Translations under genes and position numbers: made by a program
Shown: positions 24,307-33,955 of the stretch, piece after piece
Numbering within the stretch: the stretch's first letter is position 1
How the letters are laid out: the number at the start of each line of letters is the position of its first letter
Assembly: GCA_037903475.1 (NCBI GenBank)
Contig: JBAJFG010000076.1
Location: forward strand, 124,001 to 188,000
DNA from: Ancylostoma caninum
Taxonomy: Eukaryota; Nematoda; Chromadorea; Rhabditida; Ancylostomatidae
DNA length: 64,000 nucleotides
Reading direction: 5' to 3'
Notes under the pieces: model-generated
Databases searched by the model: none
What the model was told of the DNA's origin: nothing
Seen by the model: the letters and a program-made list of their open reading frames with translations, nothing else

Positions 24307-24801
24307 TTGACATCAATTTCCCGCCTTCACACCATGAAATCCAGGGAAAAAAACAAAGAAATTTCGCGACAGCAACAAGGACAACACAGAAACGACGACC
24401 AAGATGGCCGAGTTTTTTGCCGTCGGCCTGTTTCCGTCGCCCTTTGGCCGTCACCGCTCGAACGTGCTCATCAAGACAGCGAGCGTCAGTGCCGAATGTG
24501 TGGAGAAACCTGCGATAAGGAGTGCGGCGGTGGTGCGGTGTCCAAGATTGCCGCGGCGGTGAAAAAGCCGCGGGGACGAGTTTGCACTTTTGTGGACGAG
24601 TTCAGAGACGGCGAGGCTTCAGGGCCTAGACAAGAGAAAAACAATGCAGTTTCGGAAATGAGAATGGGTTCGCATTACTTGTGGAATGGATTGGGATGGA
24701 CGGCTCATGGCACTGAGTTCGATTCATGCCCAGCAGATATGTTTGGACGGAGACTGTGGGGGGGGGGGAGGCGGATTGAGAAGGAGGGTGTGGAGAGATG
24801 A
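24307..24801 (+). CDS. Hypothetical 164-codon open frame in GC-rich island
   Basis: An open plus frame across a GC-rich patch (24410-24620). The peptide contains a small cysteine cluster (C-R-M-C-G-E-T-C-D-K-E-C, residues about 62-73) that resembles a metal-binding or disulphide knuckle, followed by a basic stretch and V-C-T-F-V-D-E-F. I recognise no family. The minus strand and another plus frame are also open, as expected in GC-rich sequence. The 3' part crosses a G-run (24758-24768), where coding is unlikely. If real, probably only 24410-24620 is an exon. Confidence 0.25.
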   Translation: MTSISRLHTMKSREKNKEISRQQQGQHRNDDQDGRVFCRRPVSVALWPSPLERAHQDSERQCRMCGETCDKECGGGAVSKIAAAVKKPRGRVCTFVDEFRDGEASGPRQEKNNAVSEMRMGSHYLWNGLGWTAHGTEFDSCPADMFGRRLWGGGRRIEKEGVER

Positions 24802-25216
24802 ACAAGGGCATCAAAAATAAAGTTGCCAAAATATTGACTTTAGTAATAAAGAGAGAAAAATGAATATAAAAAACATACTGGTAACGCAAATCAGGTTCCA
24901 ATACAAAAAATAAAAATGAATATCCAAAACAGAACAATGTAAATTAGAAATAGAAAAAAGCCGTAGCAAAGTCTTCTCCTGTCTTTTAAAGTGCAGTGTT
25001 ATTAAAAATTTCCCGACCCACTCACAGGTCGGGATTTTGGGGGAGGAGGAGGGAGGGACGGAACGGGGGGGAGGAGGGTTGAGGGTGGGGAAGGGTAAAG
25101 GATGAGTGCTCAAGCTAGAACGTGAGGCCAGGACCTAATAAAGCGATTTAATATGTTCGAGATCGAATGATCGATTAGCAATGCGTGGAAAATTCCAGGT
25201 TCAGAAGAGGGAAAGG
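24802..25216. other. No gene recognised
   Basis: AT-rich, then a purine-rich run of G and A (25030-25100). No gene supported. Confidence 0.5.
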
Positions 25217-25217
25217 A

Positions 25218-25252
<35 letters not shown>
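25217..25252 (+). repeat. (GA)n microsatellite
   Basis: An almost pure GA dinucleotide run of about 36 bases with two AA interruptions. Confidence 0.85.
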
Positions 25253-25539
25253 AGACTGACTACATCCCTGTAGAAAAGATATGAAGCGCTGTAGAACACT
25301 AACTTTCTCGAATGTTCAAGCTTCCGATTAATTCCAAAATTATTCATAGGAACAACTAATTTTTTTCTATTTCTATTCGTTCTTAAATATAAAGGAAGGT
25401 CACCTAAGCTGCGAGGTGACGTCAGAGCTGAGGTGACTGCACTTTGCTGCTTGGCTCACGTTTTCATGAGATTAGTGGCGAAAAGCATATAATCCAGAAT
25501 GAGCAAGCTTTAGTTTCACAAAAGAAGTGAAATCCGCGG

Positions 25540-26060
25540 AAAGATGCTCTCAGCGAGCTGCCTCAGACCGCGGACGGATCGTCAAGGGCCGCGCGATGAC
25601 GGCTTGGAGCAGCGCGAAAAGGTCTATTAGTTGTTTTTCCGCGACGTGGCTGGTTGCATTGTAGGCGCCGCCACGAGTTATTGAAAACCGTTCGTCGTCG
25701 TCGCCGCCGCTGGAGGTCATCACGAACGCCGGGGCACCGGACATGCGTGCGGACCTCGACGGGTGGTTATCAGATCAGTGGGCTATCGCGCCGTCGCAGC
25801 GACGCGCTAATCACACCGCGATTCGCGACCGATCGCGACGTCGCGATCAGCCGCCGCCAAATAACCGCCATCACCAGCTCGACCACAATCAATCGCTGTT
25901 CACAGCGGGCTGAATGAGTGTGTATGTACGCGTGTGACAGCAGCAGCGGCCCGTAGCCGACACCGGCACCTGAGCGCGAGAAACGACGACCTGTTCGTGG
26001 TGTGGGTGTTCGTGTGTTTGCGTTGGCCGACGACCGCAAAAACCGAGCCTTTCAAGGGCT
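25540..26060. promoter_or_regulatory. GC-rich, CpG-rich island
   Basis: A dense cluster of CG dinucleotides (GTCGTCGTCGCCGCCGC, CGATCGCGACGTCGCGATC) set in AT-rich sequence. Both strands are open for 60-90 codons. On the minus strand an ATG at 25744 opens M-S-G-A-P-A-F-V-M-T-S-S-G-G-D-D-D-E-R-F-S and runs to 25550, which looks like a possible protein start. On the plus strand a 146-codon frame begins at 26002. Neither is recognised. Island plus candidate start suggests a promoter or first exon. Confidence 0.35.
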
Positions 26061-26442
26061 TTTGAGAGCGAACAGCTTGAGAGAGAGACGGACAGAGTCA
26101 TCTGCACTTGTGTCGAAGGAACATCGACGTGACGATGTTGTAACAACTCGGATCAGCGAGAAAATCCAGAAATCTTCTGGTACAGCATGCATAAAAGTGC
26201 GTGGATCTATGCCTAAAAGGCAATGGCGAAGACAAATTCCGACGTCACGACGATATAACAAACGACTATGCCGCCAATTCTCACGCACTATTCCTCCGAA
26301 TGATGGCGTGGAACGTCATCACGATTTCCCTGATGGCCACCATCAAAGCGATGAATCGCCCGTGTTACCGTTGCAGGATTCTCCTTTTCCCAGGCGCGAA
26401 CAAGCAAACGCTAAACAAACTGAGAAGACGCCATTAGAGTGA
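26002..26442 (+). CDS. Hypothetical 146-codon open frame
   Basis: A plus frame starting inside the GC-rich island, rich in Arg, Ser and Gln, with no domain that I can name. A second plus frame (26201-26437) and a minus frame (26288-26052) are open over the same bases, so the coding frame is not decided by the sequence alone. No splice structure is evident. Confidence 0.2.
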   Translation: MGVRVFALADDRKNRAFQGLLRANSLRERRTESSALVSKEHRRDDVVTTRISEKIQKSSGTACIKVRGSMPKRQWRRQIPTSRRYNKRLCRQFSRTIPPNDGVERHHDFPDGHHQSDESPVLPLQDSPFPRREQANAKQTEKTPLE

Positions 26443-26784
26443 CGGTGTACAAACTTAGCAGGACCGGGGCCGGCAGAAAAAAAAACCACCGAGCGAGTGC
26501 ATCTCCACGGCCTCTTCACTTGAATGGCTTGGAAAATTCCGCAGCGCCTTTCTCTACGGTGAGAAGAGCGGTGGAAAAAGTAAACCAGCGACCTTAGGAG
26601 GGAAATTTCCCGAGTTTCCACGATAAAAAGGCGCACGAGGTTTGGGATCTTTGGACGAAGATAGACGACTAGGAAGATGAAGACGAATTGTTCTCGTGAT
26701 ATTGGGGTATTTTTGCTCTTGGACGAAGAGAGTGTTCGTCAAAATTGCTTCAAAAATAGATAGGAATCTCCTGTTAGTTCCTTC

Positions 26785-26862
26785 CTCATTCATTCATTCA
26801 TCCATTCATTCATTCATTCATTCATTCATTCATTCATTCATTCATTCATTCATTCACTCATT
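26785..26862 (+). repeat. (CATT)n microsatellite
   Basis: Nearly perfect tetranucleotide repeat, about 19 units, with single interruptions (TCCATT near the start, CACTCATT near the end). Length is likely polymorphic. Confidence 0.9.
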
Positions 26863-28147
26863 ATTCATCTATCGATTTTCAAAGAAAATTTGCCAGATGT
26901 GTGGCGAAAACTTACTTGCACAATTTTTTAAAGAATTTTCATTTATAAATGTTTATATTCGCAACCAAAATTGTTGCACAATTATGATTTTCCACCAGAT
27001 AGTCATATAGTAACAAATCAAATTTGAAATTTCCTAAGATGGCATCTCCTGGATTCTGTTTTTTTTGTGGAGGTATCCATTTGCAATCGTCCCTGCACCT
27101 ATATACATACTGTTAACGTCATTATTTGCTAAATACTCAAAGAAAGGAAACTAGAGGAAACTAGAGGTAGGAAGCCCAGAGAATTGAGCTTTTATCGGTA
27201 AACTATTGTCTGGAAACTTCCTATGACGACTATAATATGTACTGCAGTTCTGAGTAGAAAAATTTCAATAAACAGTGAAAAATCACTTCAAAACAACACC
27301 GAGATCTCAAAAAGTAGTCTTATGTGCAGAAATAATTGCGGCAACTCCCACTGCAACTGCATTTGCTAGCGCCCTGCTGTTGGTCTCATCGGCTGTGCCA
27401 CGCATCGCGCTGCAACTGACGGGCTGGTCATGATGTCTTGTCAAAACAGATTATCATTTCGTCTCGCAGGTCGACTCCAGCAGCAGGACTCGCGAATGTT
27501 TTTGGGACGCCTCACCAAAAGTAACTTTTTTCTAAGAGAAGTCTCTTTTGAAGCGGTTGTTTGAGGCCAAAAATGGGCATTGTTCAAAGAGGCTGCCAAA
27601 TAACAGCAACAGTGGCAGATGATAGTTAGTAAGACCGAATAAATTCGCTCGATAAGCTGGTCCACTTCATTTACGGACATGTGATAATAGGGGCCTCCCT
27701 AGTATGAACTAGTGATATAAACTGGGTCAGGGTCGTTGCCATACTATATATAATAATGAATGCAATAGTATGCATTGCCGCCTTGACGCAATTTACCAAT
27801 CACATTAGCCTAGATACTAGAGGTGGGTAAGGCCACGTCTCTTCGCTCTCATTCCTCGTTTTCAATGTCAAAAAAGTTGCAGGCGAATTATGCACAAGTA
27901 AACTTTGGCAGATTGTTCAGATTTCGTGGAACTTCACATGTGTAGTACTGCTTTGAGAACGCACCTATGAGATGTGATCCACCGATCAAGGAATAAATCT
28001 CTCTCAAATGTCTGGAGGGGAGTCTTCATTTGCGTTGCAGCCATGAAGGGCTCATAAAGGATCCGCATATAACTGTGCACATCGTCATTTGAGGAGAAGT
28101 GTAACAGTTATGGCTGTTCCAGTAGTGTTTTGTCGCTAAGCTTCATG
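26863..28147. other. No gene recognised
   Basis: AT-rich sequence with short frames only and no paired repeats. Nothing can be supported here. Confidence 0.5.
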
Positions 28148-28280
28148 AGATATCGCTGATATAGTTGCCCAGTTGAAAGCTCCTCAATGCCTTTATTTGT
28201 AAGCTTTCGGCATTTGATGCCTGCTTCGGAACTTCATATCAACAATTCATTGCTATCTCATCACAAGCTTACAAATAGGA
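28148..28280 (+). repeat. Dispersed repeat, uninterrupted copy (mariner empty site)
   Basis: This aligns with the inverted copy that flanks the mariner element. One half (ATAGTTG..CAGTTGAAAGC..CTTTATT) matches 30556-30464 read in reverse. The other half (AACAATTCATTGCTATCTCA, CACAAGCT) matches 29217-29180 read in reverse. Here the halves are joined without the 1.25-kb insert, so this copy represents the site before insertion. Confidence 0.8.
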
Positions 28281-28576
28281 ACAGTTGAACAACACCTAAA
28301 GGCAGGAAGTTAATAAGTCTTTCTGACTTCGTTTGCTCTCAGGCTGTTGCTGACCTATAAATCGATAACTTACAATTAGGTTGATGCTCGACAAAGGAAC
28401 ATGTTAACAAAGGAGCAAAAATCCTCGATCCTATGTAAGATGGTTGGTCACAGAATGAAACTACCATGTCACGACAAGACATCGGAGAGGCATTTGCAGT
28501 TCTGTGATCGATCTTAACACATCACGCAATTCCTTTCTGTTGTTTATCTCTGGATTGTGCCTCCGTATCTCCAGTG

Positions 28577-29170
28577 CTCTGATGTTCATGGGCGACACAT
28601 TTGGTGAGGTTTTTTTGGCAACCTCGCAGACGAGCTTGCCAACTACCTAGGCAAACGAAGCCCTCCAAATGTATTGAAAAACAAGAAGTCCCGTAAAATG
28701 TATTGTCAACAAAACTCGTGAAACACCTTGCCAATTGTATCGTCTAACGAAAAGGTTATCCATCGCGCGAGAATTTTGATATCATCAGGGATCGTGCCAC
28801 GATAGCAATCTCCGGAATCCGCTGCCTTACCAGTTGAGCCATCCGAGTGGACAACGTCCATGGCTAAGCCTCCAACTAAGATTGAAATGAACCACTTATT
28901 AAAAGACCCATAAAATGTATCGCCACGTAAACCCTGCCTTTTGTATCGCCAAGCAAACCCTGTCAAACGTATCGCCAACAGATTCTCTCGGCTTTTGTAT
29001 CGCCACACACCCGTAAAACGTATCGTCAACAGATTCTCTTGCCTTTAGTATTGCGAAATAGGCTCTTCACTCATTCTACTGCAAAATGTATTACCAAGCA
29101 AAATATTACCCCGCAGAATGTATTGCCAAACACATTCTCTTGTCGAATGTATCGCCACCAAACATCAGAG
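28577..29170. mobile_element. MITE, family B, long copy with GTATCGCCA subrepeats
   Basis: Ends are inverted: CTCTGATGTT...GGCGAYAC on the left, and the same word reversed at 29146-29170 (GTATCGCCACCAAACATCAGAG). Inside, TGTATYGCCA or its variants recurs about ten times, mostly at 28680-28740 and 28915-29160, as short satellite-like spacing. A shorter relative lies at 33792-33955. There is no coding capacity. The right end abuts the repeat that hosts the mariner copy. Confidence 0.75.
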
Positions 29171-29218
29171 GTTGTTTCTATTTTGAGCTTGTGGTGAGAT
29201 AGCAATGAATTGTTAATA
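29171..29218 (-). repeat. Host repeat, part left of mariner
   Basis: In reverse this reads TAACAATTCATTGCTATCTC ACCACAAGCTC, the continuation of 30464-30556 after the mariner insert. It matches 28243-28276. It ends at the TA (29217-29218) that borders the element. Confidence 0.75.
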
Positions 29219-30463
29219 TTGGGTTGCTGAAAAAAATTTTCTGCAACACTCACAACGAATTCTTTAGAAATGGATTTTTTCAATAAAAAATCCCAATCAA
29301 TGCTACATTTACCACTACCGCGTGGTACCTTTGCCCGTCTTTTAGGAGGCTTCTCTGTTCTTTATGCCTGAACACCGGAGGCTGTGGATCGAAAAACTTT
29401 GACACCTTATTTTCGAGTCTCTGTTGATTGCCAAGCCCCATTCTCCACAGATGATTGCTTACGGTTAGGAAAAGCGGACGGTCCGACTGGCCCAGGTTTG
29501 GCGAATGCGTTTGGTGTGAGAGGAATTCCCAACCGAGATTCTGAGTCTCCACACGACTTGCGTTTGCAAACTGCGCGTGAGCATTACCTTGCAGGAGATG
29601 AAAATTCGCTCGTTTTGGGCGTTTTCCGCGGATGGCATGTGCCAGCTTCTGGGGTTGGGTAGCGCAGAGCTTCGCAGTCATTGTGGTTCCACTACTTACG
29701 GAATTTTAGTAAAGCATCCCTTGTGACTCCACCGACAATACGGAAGAATCCTCATTTCGGGTGGGTCTGCTTCTGACGGTTTAGGAAGTGATTCCGGACA
29801 CGGAATCTACTGCCGCTACTGTGCTCTAGTCGCGTACAGGACAAACCATCCACTCCACTTGTAATATCCTTTAGAAATTCCTTCCCGAGCAGACGAAGAG
29901 ACAGCGACTCCTCGATGCTCGCCCGGCATGACTTATCAGATTCGCACAAAACACTAGGTACCCATGTCCGGACAACTTTGCAAAACCGAGAAGCGGGGGA
30001 TGCTTTATGACGATCGCAGCTCGCATTAGAGTGCCTTCGCCGACTTGCAGTTGTCGGCATCTGGCCTCGTCTTCAGGATGTCTCACAAATAGTCATTATT
30101 AACTGTCGACGCAAGACGAGACTGTGGGTGACTTTCAAGCATCATTTCGTCAGAGTGGAAGCCCTGGTACTATCGAAGGGCTGCCGAATCATGAACAAAG
30201 GTCCCTTCAAAAGCAGCACATATATTGGCGTCGGCGCTTCTTACAGATGTCCTTGGAGGAAACTATAATAGACAAAGGAGCGAAGTGAGACTCGACTTGG
30301 GGAAGGCATTATTACTCGGATACTAATAGAGCTTTCCTCGTATGCCTTTCACTTGAAAGCTTTGAGAACATACTACCTTATACCGACACAAATCCCACCT
30401 GTCAAGCTGATTTAGCGTTTTAGAAATGGAATTAAAAAGCGTTGATTTTTTTCACCAACCTAA
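29219..30463 (-). mobile_element. Mariner element, degenerate, ~1.25 kb
   Basis: Length (1245 bases) is typical for mariner. The ends are inverted: TTGGGTTGCTGAAAAAAAT at 29219 and, read in reverse from 30463, TTAGGTTGGTGAAAAAAAT. Both are bordered by TA, the known mariner target. The interior encodes a broken DD34D transposase in the minus direction. The element splits a repeat whose intact copy lies at 28148-28280, which independently confirms both boundaries. Confidence 0.9.
29280..30375 (-). pseudogene. Mariner transposase (DD34D) pseudogene
   Basis: The enzyme would cut and paste the element at TA sites. Recognisable parts appear in order across shifting frames. First comes an N-terminal helix-turn-helix region (N-I-C-A-A-F, V-H-D-S). 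Next is T-W-V-P, then S-L-R-L-L-G-K-E-F-L-K-D-I at about 29880. The C-terminal half sits in one open frame (29681-29280) with H-L-L-Q-G-N-A, L-G-W-E-F-L-S-H and Q-S-D-R-P-L-F. The second catalytic Asp (usual D-N-A-R-P-H) is Gly here. The third Asp (residue 67 of that frame) remains, with 34 residues between the two positions. Several stops and frameshifts rule out activity. Confidence 0.88.
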
Positions 30464-30556
30464 TATTAAGGTCTAAAGAAGGCATTGAACGCCAGAAGAC
30501 TACGAATAAAGGTATTAAGAAGCTTTCAACTGACCAACTATACCAGTTATGGCTGT
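30464..30556 (-). repeat. Host repeat, part right of mariner
   Basis: Reads in reverse as ATAGTTGGTCAGTTGAAAGC followed by CTTTATTCGTAG. It matches 28148-28235. The mariner element starts directly after the TA at 30464-30465. Confidence 0.75.
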
Positions 30557-31857
30557 TTTAAGGTAGCGGTGAATTCTTTGATGAAAACTATCAAAAATAT
30601 GATTTTGCCGTACTTCTCCGTATTCGCTCGAAGTTCTGAGGAAGTGTGAAAATTACGGTTCGGAAAAAAGCAGAGCTCACCAGGAATCTAGGAGAAAATC
30701 CCCAAGTAAATTCTTTGGAAGATTAGGAATCACCCTACATTTGAGCAAACTCTGCCGGTCATCTTCGCAAGACACGATTTTCACAGGGCCCGTCCGGAAA
30801 CCCAGAAATCGGCGGAATTTCGCAAAATGATTTAAAAAATTATTTCAACCACCATTAAAAATCGTGCACGTATTAAGCTTAAGGCATTCAAGGAAATGCA
30901 ACGCTCGCTACGTTTACATTGGGATAGAAATTACTGCAAATCCCCAGCAGCAGGGGATTCTGAAGATGATTAAACACACACTCTCATGAAAAACTCCTAT
31001 TTGGCTGGGATTAGCATCGTCATGTGTGAATGAATTAGTGAAAAAGAAAAATGTTATAATGGTATTCGATACCGAAACTGGTCCTCATTAAGAATTGCGA
31101 GCCGAAAATAGCATATCCGCTCTCGATATTGAGCATATTGAATCTCTACAGCAGAATTTTGAGAGGACATGAGGGGTGAGCCAAAATTACGATAACAATA
31201 CAAAAGTCCTTTTTGTACAGGCGCTCCTCTTTGTGAGCGTAATTTTCGTCCAGCCTATACTTCATTTCGTTAAATACTAATTAGTGCAGCTATTATAACT
31301 ATGAAAAATTGATATAATGGACCAAATTTTTGGCTTAGCCGTTTGCGAGGTTGTGAACTGGGTCAGGAACTGTGTTGTTGATATTACCGAGGGTAAACGT
31401 GCTCACACTTGCGGTGGGTAAACTTGTGTATTCATAGCACGTTTATCCTGGGTGATCTCAGCGTCATGTGCGGTTTCTGATTTACTTGTAGATGTTTCAG
31501 GTAATCGTCTTCTTCAGGGCCCTAGGTTAGCGTCTCGATGTGTTACTCACTCTCCCAAACTCTTCCACAATCTCATAAAATGAATTCTAAGCCTAGTTTC
31601 CCATCACAAACATGGCTAGCTGTCCGAACACTTACCCATAGAAGTCGACCACTACCTGATTAGATGTGCTAATGGCTAACGATGTTGGTGCTGGGTTCTG
31701 ATGATAAGCGGCATGACCGAAGTTCAAGCGTGACTATGAGAGACTCTCCTTTACGCTTCATTTAGAGGGCTTCGAGCTTACCCAAAAGGAACCAAAATTT
31801 CGTGAGCTGATGTTTGGGGTTCATGTGCCATGATCGCTACGTACATACATACCTGTA
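30557..31857. other. No gene recognised
   Basis: AT-rich sequence without supported exons. A short local inverted repeat (CAAAATTACG at 31178 against CGTAATTTT at 31240) encloses about 55 bases. Confidence 0.5.
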
Positions 31858-32339
31858 GTGGCACCGTCCCACCTCAGAATCATTTCAGAGAAATTCGCAT
31901 GAAAAAAAATCTCCAGTAACTGCTGGTCACAATAACATATGTGATTTCGTGAAAAACCGCCGAAGAACCCCGTTTTTGAGCCCCAATTGATGCGGAGCAT
32001 GTGGGCGGAGCCAATGCATAAATACAGGGTTTTCGCGTCATGCATTCCTTTGCTCGTCATGCATGAAGCTCATTCTCTATTCCGATAGGAGGTGGATGTT
32101 GAGTTCTCACAAGAAATACGAATTTTCCCAGATTGTGTGCTCCCATGAGTAAACTACTCGAGTAGTGTGTTGGCCCTGCAGCTCGGCCCCGCCCACAGGC
32201 TCCACAAACATTAGGGTTATAAGTGGGTTTTTAGACAGTTTTGCGTGAAATCACATATACCGTTGTGATCAGTAGCTCCCGGAGATTCTGTTCACGTGAA
32301 AAAATTTCAAGAACGATTCTGAGGTAGGACGATGCCTCC
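31858..32339. mobile_element. Palindromic MITE, family E, 155-bp arms
   Basis: Left arm (31858-32012) and right arm (32185-32339) are inverted copies of each other. Shared blocks are GGCYCCGCCCAC, GAAATCACATAT, TTGTGAYCAG, CTGGAGATT or CCGGAGATT, and GATTCTGAGGTRGGACGRTGCC. About 170 bases separate the arms. A single arm of the same family lies at 16581-16728. No coding capacity was seen. Confidence 0.75.
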
Positions 32340-33114
32340 AAGAATTAGCTCCGGTATACTTTTGCGTTCTGTAGGAATCCAGAACCGTGGATTAAAGTGA
32401 TCCACGTCTGCTATCTAGGTGCTCCTTGATACTAAAACATAGTAGATGAGATGTTTTTTTTTTGACGTACTCGTACCTATATTCTGAGCAGCAGACCAGG
32501 AATATCCCAGCCGAACTCAAGCAGTCGCCTGCTCGAACAGAAGGGCACATTACTCATCTTGGGACTGTGCAGATACTGCGGTATAAGAGGGTACGCACTA
32601 ACCTACGTTTGAGATTCGCTGGCGGTAATCCAACAAAGGACACTGTCACAACAATATTCATGAAAATTCTCTAATTGTTCCCTACTCACAACGATATTCA
32701 TTCAGGCCCCCTCAGACAAACACCGATACATTGGATTGGATACAATGAAGGGATTTAGTGGAAGTCGGATATTTTGATTACTCCATAATGTTATTACAGT
32801 GACAGTAACTGGTGGTGGTAGTATTGGCGGGCATTTCGCTACATAATGTCCCTTGGGGCTGTATCTTCCTACAGACTGCTTCGTGGACTTTTGCGAAATG
32901 TCTTCTCCACTGAATTAGACATTCCGCCTTTCTTCTTGCTTTGATTAACCCTAGAAAAACGAGGTGCCGCATGGCTATGGTTCATCAACGTCGGTCACGA
33001 CGACAGAGAAGCAGAAATGATGCCCGACGAGCGCTGCTGCTCGTCTAGAAAGATGTTCTTTGCATTTCTACGAATTGTTTCTTTGAGCAGACCCGGAACG
33101 AATCTTGAGCGATG
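32340..33114. other. No gene recognised
   Basis: No supported gene, RNA or repeat in this stretch. Confidence 0.5.
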
Positions 33115-33309
33115 CTAGGTGAGGTGATCCCTCGGTAGCGAATGACCAATTGCGCCAATTGGCAATTGTTCCTGCTTCCTACCGCCAAACGTACAATAAT
33201 TCACTAGTCGATCTGCATCATCTGTACGTTTTTCAATAAATTGAAATGTACCCAAAATAGTACATACAAATGACGAAAGAATCAGGAACAAAAGAGTTTT
33301 TTTCCGCAT
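33115..33309 (-). CDS. Candidate small secreted peptide
   Basis: An ATG at 33309 (four codons inside a slightly longer frame) starts M-R-K-K-T-L-L-F-L-I-L-S-S-F-V-C, a textbook signal peptide shape: basic start then a hydrophobic core. A short 42-residue hydrophilic part follows, with a single Cys and a G-G-R-K stretch. No family is recognised. A possible donor (G/GTAGGA) lies within the frame, so the protein could continue in another exon. An open plus-strand frame begins at the same place, and probably only one of the two is real. Confidence 0.3.
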   Translation of the reverse strand: MRKKTLLFLILSSFVCTILGTFQFIEKRTDDADRLVNYCTFGGRKQEQLPIGAIGHSLPRDHLT

Positions 33310-33574
33310 GTCCAACCACAAGCAAAAAAGTCAACACGACTACAATTACGAAATCATCATCGACCGGGCTGATCAGGAGATAGAGATCGTGGCACCACAA
33401 GAGCTCGGAGATATGCGTGCAGCAATGGTTTGCCGCGCCGCAAAGAGACGCGTCGCGTTGCACAGAACCAACTTCGCTGCTAGTGACTGTGAACCTCAGA
33501 TTATTAGAAATTCGTCGTACGTAGCGTTTGACAGGCGAAAGGCTATGCTTCTATTCTTGAGCGTTCAAAAATAA
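33308..33574 (+). CDS. Hypothetical 88-codon open frame
   Basis: Starts M-S-N-H-K-Q-K-S-Q-H-D-Y-N-Y-E-I-I-I-D-R and continues with a balanced, soluble, charged composition (E-I-E-I-V-A-P-Q-E-L-G-D-M-R-A-A-M). No domain is recognised. It stops at 33574. Composition is more protein-like than most frames here, but no promoter or splice site is evident and the antisense frames are also open. Confidence 0.28.
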   Translation: MSNHKQKSQHDYNYEIIIDRADQEIEIVAPQELGDMRAAMVCRAAKRRVALHRTNFAASDCEPQIIRNSSYVAFDRRKAMLLFLSVQK

Positions 33575-33791
33575 AAAAAGAAAGGAAATTCTTGAAGAAA
33601 ACTCTGCTTTTTCGTGCACAGCATAGCATTGGGCAAACCTCTCCTTTTTGAAATATTTTTAGTTCTGAATAGACCAACTTAACAGCGAAACCCTCTCACA
33701 AAGTACACCTTTAGGATGGCGAACCATGTTGAGCCCCCGGGGCAATGAGTGAGAATGAATATGAAATAGGGACCCAAGGTTTTCTACTCTA

Positions 33792-33955
33792 CTCTGTTTA
33801 TTGGCGATACTTTTGGTGAGGTTTGTTTGGAAACCTCGCAGAGGAGCTTGCCAACTACTTAGGCAAACGAAGCAGATGTATTGCCAAACAAGAAGCCCTA
33901 AAATGTATTGCCAAACACACTCTCTTGCCAAATGTATCGCCACCAAACATCAGAG
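33792..33955. mobile_element. MITE, family B, short copy
   Basis: Left part (GGCGATACTTTTGGTGAGG, then CCTCGCAGAGGAGCTTGCCA) matches 28590-28655, and the right part (ATGTATCGCCACCAAACATC) matches 29146-29168. The middle 430 bases of the long copy are missing. The outer ends are inverted repeats (CTACTCTG at the left, CAGAGTAG at the right). Confidence 0.75.

Noticed and set aside
24740..24800. End of the 164-codon frame through a G-run as coding
   Set aside because: It is low-complexity G-rich sequence where any frame without TAA, TAG or TGA stays open.
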